From Straminergon stramineum (taxonomy: Eukaryota; Streptophyta; Bryopsida; Hypnales; Calliergonaceae), in NCBI GenBank assembly GCA_963920665.1, contig OY987265.1:1865001-1929000 (forward strand): a stretch of DNA of 64,000 nucleotides. Direction: 5' to 3'. This document shows positions 60,265 to 64,000 of this stretch, piece by piece. A program made the position numbers and the translations under genes. The notes below the pieces were generated by a model that made no database searches, was not told where the DNA came from, and was given only the letters and a program-made list of their open reading frames with translations. The stretch's first letter is position 1. Each line of letters starts with the position of its first letter.

Positions 60265-61938
60265 TCGAAGCTCGCTGTGTCTATTCAGGTATGTTTGTGA
60301 GAAATGAGGTGTGTTCCTTTTGAACCTGGTGTGACGTCCCTTATGTAAAGCGAAGCGTGTGTTATAAGCCTCAACGAAGTAAGGTCACATTTCAAACGGG
60401 AAAGTTGAGAATGGGTTCTCCAATCTTAAGCCCTGGAAAGGCCAGGATAGCTTTTCATAGAAAACAGGGAATGTGATATATTAAATTCCTATGCGGTGTG
60501 ACACCCTAAGCTATTTGAAGTCTGCTACAAATCTTGCAATCTACGCTGTCAAAGTTTATGAACTTTTTTAACACGCATCTTATAGTAGGCTTATACAATT
60601 ATGCAAGGGTGGATTTCCAATAAGAAAATCTTTTTCTCCATTTTTGCTCGATGCCTTACAATGTGGCAGTTTTTGACAATTTTTGCTTGAAACATACCCT
60701 GGTCATTTGGGGGCTAAAGTCTAAGCTCTGTTTGTACTTGTGCAGGAACTTTATCGTTTTGTACTGATCGTTTTGGGAAGCAGTTCTGATTAGGAGAGCA
60801 CTTCAGCAAGCGAATCTGGAGTTTTGTGTAGGTCAAACGTAGGTGTTTTGTTGACTCTGTGCATGATTAATAGTAGGTGTTCTGAAGGAGTTTTGCAGTG
60901 CAGAGTTTAACCATAGTATAGTGCAAGTTCCCAGTTAGTGGCAGATGTTTGTGCAGTGGATGTTGTATAAGAGAGTGGATATGTGTGTGGAACGTTGAAT
61001 CATTACAGCTGATATTTTTTTCTTGCCAATATTTCGGCTTGAGAATTCTTTTATTATTATTTTTTGGTCTTGTTATCTGAAGTGGATATATGTTCACATC
61101 TGGCAGGACGGGAGCTCAAGTTTGAGGCAAAGCTGAAGCTTAGATGCTATTGCCTGGCAGCAGTGATACTCTGTGTACGTCCCTGTCGTCACGTGTTCGT
61201 GATAAGGGATTCTGAGTACCTGCTTCAGATTTGGGTCTTAATTGGTTTTATGCCACGTTTTTCTGTGTCGCATGCCTCTCAAAGCCTGTGGGCTGCTTTG
61301 ATGAGCTCGATGTTCATTGACTAAGCTGTCCAGAACATTCTCAGTGGCCTGCTGTCATTTAAAATATCCAAGTACTTATTGTGAGAGAATGTTGAAATCA
61401 TTCTAGAACTTGGATATTGTGTGTGGACGCCGGCGCTCTCCAAGGCATTGTGGAGGAGAGTTCTGATGACTCGCTACTGATGGACGCTTTCAGATGTGGG
61501 TTCTGCCTCCCACTGAAAGCTAGATTCATGCTTCGTTCTGCAAGGTAGAGACGAGCACCTGAAGTCGCCACTTTTGCTGTGTAGCGTAGTTCCTATCATT
61601 AGGCCGATCCAAATATTATACGGAGTATGTCCTTGTTGGCGAAAGACGATTCCAACGCACCAAAGAGTGCGTATGTGGGTATCGTATGCCATCGTTATGA
61701 ATGTTCAAAGTTTTTCTTGGCCTGATATTCTTGAGTCTCTCCTTGGATACTGGTGCTTTGGGGCCTTCGGCAATTTTAGTGTCCCTACCCTTCACTCACG
61801 GACGGGTTACGGTTTTGTAACGCAGAATCATTATAAAGTAGAAGAATTTTTCTTCTTTAGCCTTTCAGAGTACTGACTCTAGAATGCGGTTGCAATTGAC
61901 AATCGCCGTGCGATGTTCGATCGAAGCACAGAACTGGT
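60265..61938. other. 3' flank of the plastid membrane protein gene
   Basis: Mixed-composition DNA, probably 3' untranslated region for the first few hundred bases. Open frames up to 100 codons (61,574-61,876) have no recognisable domain. No separate gene can be supported. Confidence 0.4.
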
Positions 61939-61939
61939 A

Positions 61940-62518
61940 CTCCCTCTGTCTCGAAATAAATCCAGGATTTCCAAATATACTTGTCTCGAACTAAATTCGA
62001 AATTGGCTCTCCACATCTTGATGGACAACAAGTGAGGCTTGTTCACACACCCTAAAGCAAAAGCATCCATTGATACCATGCTCCAAAGACTATATAGCAA
62101 TTCAATGCTCGCAAAGGGAATTGAAATGTAACCTCTAACCAATTGAAGGCAAAGAATTCAACCTACAATTGTGCAAAAATTGTTGCTAACAAATCTCTTG
62201 TTGATAATTTCCTAGAGTTGAATTGCAAGACATTGTCAAAGTTGAATATAGAAGACATCAATAGATGTCATTGCACTCATGTTGCTTCAGAATGATCAAA
62301 ATTAATACTACTAGAACAATTCCAAAAAGGGCAAAAATTTATTGATGTCACTGCTTCTTTTCAACATGCATTGCTTCATTGTCGACTTCCATTCTTTCAT
62401 ACTTAGTAGGGTTTAGTAGAATTTAAAAGCTTTATATAATCTTTTGAAAATAGGAGTAGTTCATGCAATAATGTAGCCATTTCCAAGAGACCCCAAATTT
62501 ATTTTGAAACAAAGGGAG
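61940..62518. mobile_element. Stowaway-like miniature element, 579 bp
   Basis: The left end CTCCCTCTGTCTCGAAATAA and the right end read inward, CTCCCTTTGTTTCAAAATAA, are imperfect inverted repeats with the Stowaway consensus start CTCCCTC. TA lies at both outer edges (61,938-61,939 and 62,519-62,520). The interior is AT-rich and non-coding. Stowaway elements are moved by Tc1/mariner-superfamily transposases. At 579 bp this is longer than most. Confidence 0.8.
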
Positions 62519-63277
62519 TATTTGACTAGGGTAGGCAAACCATTTCCAAATACTTAAGTAATTATGCATATGTGGAGCCTAGGTTTCTTGAGTGGAAAAT
62601 TTTTCTTGTATACAAAAAATAGAGTTTGGAAGGATTCCATAATTTTCAAAATTTTATTTCTCAAAAGATAATTCCTATAAATTTTTTAGCTCAAGATTTT
62701 GTTCAACCTCTATTGGTCATATAGGTCTTCCTATTTCTCACCAAGGATTGGTTGCAATATTGAAAGTCTTGTAGTCAATCATAATGTGCTACAACTACAT
62801 TAGGAATTATGCCATAACTAATCACTACTCATCACTACTTGAATGGATAAAGAAAGAAGTCTACAAGGCGAAATTGGGGGGGGGGATTGGAAATAGGTTG
62901 CCTCCTATAATTTGAACCAATAAGAGCAATTTATAAGCCTATTTGACTTGAAATCCAAGGATTACAAACTTGAGGAATTTAGGATGTACACACACTAATC
63001 CATTACCTTCCAAATAGACTTACTTTTCCCTTGGAAAGGACAATTGACCTTGAAATGGGCACATGAAAATGCAGGTTTGTTCTTACAAAGTCTAGGTAAT
63101 GGGTTTTTTCAAAAATGTGATATAAGGTGTAAATATTTACAACTTCATAGGATTAATATACCCATTTGAACCAATGCTTTGAATATAAGTTCTAATGCTC
63201 AAAAAAATCAATTATGATGGGTGAATTTGAACATACAAGATTCCTTTTCCACTTTCAAAATTAGGCAAGTGAATTCC

Positions 63278-63480
63278 CACTACAAGAGAAGGGTGTGTTT
63301 TAAATATAGTCCTAGTAGTATAGTCCTATAAGTAATGACTTGAAAGGTGTGTGTATAGTAATGTTTTACTAAAACAGATGTATTTGTAGTAAAGTTTAAT
63401 TGAAAACACACCTTCCAGGTAACTACTAATAGGACTATACTATTAGGACTATATTTAAAACTACCCTTTCTCTTGTAGTG
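63278..63480. mobile_element. CACTA-like miniature element, 203 bp
   Basis: Both ends start CACTACAAGAGAA and the inverted arms extend about 75 bases with few differences (AATATAGTCCTA, AGTATAGTCCTAT). The direct flanks are TCC at 63,275-63,277 and TCC at 63,481-63,483, the 3-base duplication expected for the CACTA (EnSpm/CMC) superfamily. No coding capacity. Confidence 0.85.
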
Positions 63481-64000
63481 TCCCTTCATGCAAAAAATCT
63501 AACTCCAAGAAAATTTAAAAGTGTACTATCCTATTTGGCAATATTCAAAGAGATTTTCTTTCTAGTTATAATAGAGACATCTTATATTGTATTATTCACT
63601 AAATGTAGAAGGTTCTTTCTTTTTTGAAGAGAGTCTAATCTTCTAGTTAAATATTTTCTTTTATATGATGAGGTGGCCACACAATGGGATATTTATTGGA
63701 TTTTTGGATTTTTCAATAATGTTTTAGAAATCAATGCTATTGATTACAAATTACTATGGATGATAAAATTAAATGAAAGCAAATGAGTGAGATTGGATTG
63801 AAGGGACTTGCAATAAAGACTCAATGGATTATCCTTTTCAATTACATCAAATTTACTAGCCACATGACATCAAGATTACTAACCAAATCATTAGTACTAC
63901 TATATGCTTGCTCTAAAGGCAATTGAACCACTAAAAGACCAAATGTTTGTTCAATGGACAACTAGAATTCTTGTAGGTGATGTTGAAGTAAAAAAATCAA

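Noticed and set aside
61455..61525. Possible box C/D snoRNA (CTGATGA followed about 50 bases later by CTGA)
   Set aside because: The C box lacks the usual purine at its first position, no convincing terminal stem forms, and such short boxes are frequent by chance.
1..64000. CRISPR arrays, bacterial operons, replication origins, rRNA or tRNA genes
   Set aside because: None was seen; the DNA is plant nuclear, and no cloverleaf or rRNA landmark was recognised on inspection by eye, though a covariance-model scan was not possible.

Overview
The window is nuclear DNA from a land plant. The genes have spliceosomal introns of about 90 to 435 bases with GT-AG borders and encode typical plant proteins: organelle-targeted enzymes, a plant-type ABCG half-transporter and a BRUTUS-type iron-sensing E3 ligase. 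They sit as islands of normal base composition in very AT-rich, repeat-filled DNA. The short introns and the transposon mix (a DD34E Tc1-like element and TTAA-flanked elements) make me lean towards a seed-free plant such as a moss, liverwort or lycophyte, but the lineage is a weak inference.

Layout. 1-2106 (+): 3' part of an ABCG24/28-like half-transporter gene. 4722-10158 (-): complete 13-exon gene for an organellar MnmG/GidA/MTO1 tRNA-modifying flavoprotein. 10340-10835: GC-rich upstream segment of that gene. 10836-15540: AT-rich DNA with no gene I can recognise. 15928-18264 (+): uninterrupted 778-codon gene for a mitochondrial-type translation initiation factor IF-2. 19833-23713: transposon cluster made of one TTAA-flanked element and two Tc1-like copies lying tail to tail. 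23714-25000: normal-composition DNA, possibly a gene fragment. 25000-43500: AT-rich repeats with miniature elements, microsatellites and inverted repeats. 43508-44505: second copy of the GC-rich upstream segment. 44545-52007 (+): complete 16-exon BRUTUS-like gene. 52008-58064: repeats, including a second copy of the 0.58-kb TTAA element inserted in an older repeat. 58065-60264 (+): five-exon gene for a plastid membrane protein (probably DUF2301). 61940-62518 and 63278-63480: Stowaway-like and CACTA-like miniature elements.

How the genes relate. MnmG and IF-2 both serve organellar translation and point away from each other across 5.8 kb. The BRUTUS-like protein is expected to act in iron homeostasis and the ABCG protein in export at a membrane. 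There is no operon logic. The most striking feature is that the MnmG gene and the BRUTUS-like gene, 33 kb apart on opposite strands, each begin just downstream of a copy of the same GC-rich segment. Its core of about 190 bases is almost identical between the copies, while the surrounding sequence has been rearranged. This looks like a duplicated promoter and 5' leader now driving two unrelated genes.

Exon coordinates were read by eye from reading frames and splice signals. In all four spliced genes the exon phases join without a frame error, which supports the models, but transcripts were not available.
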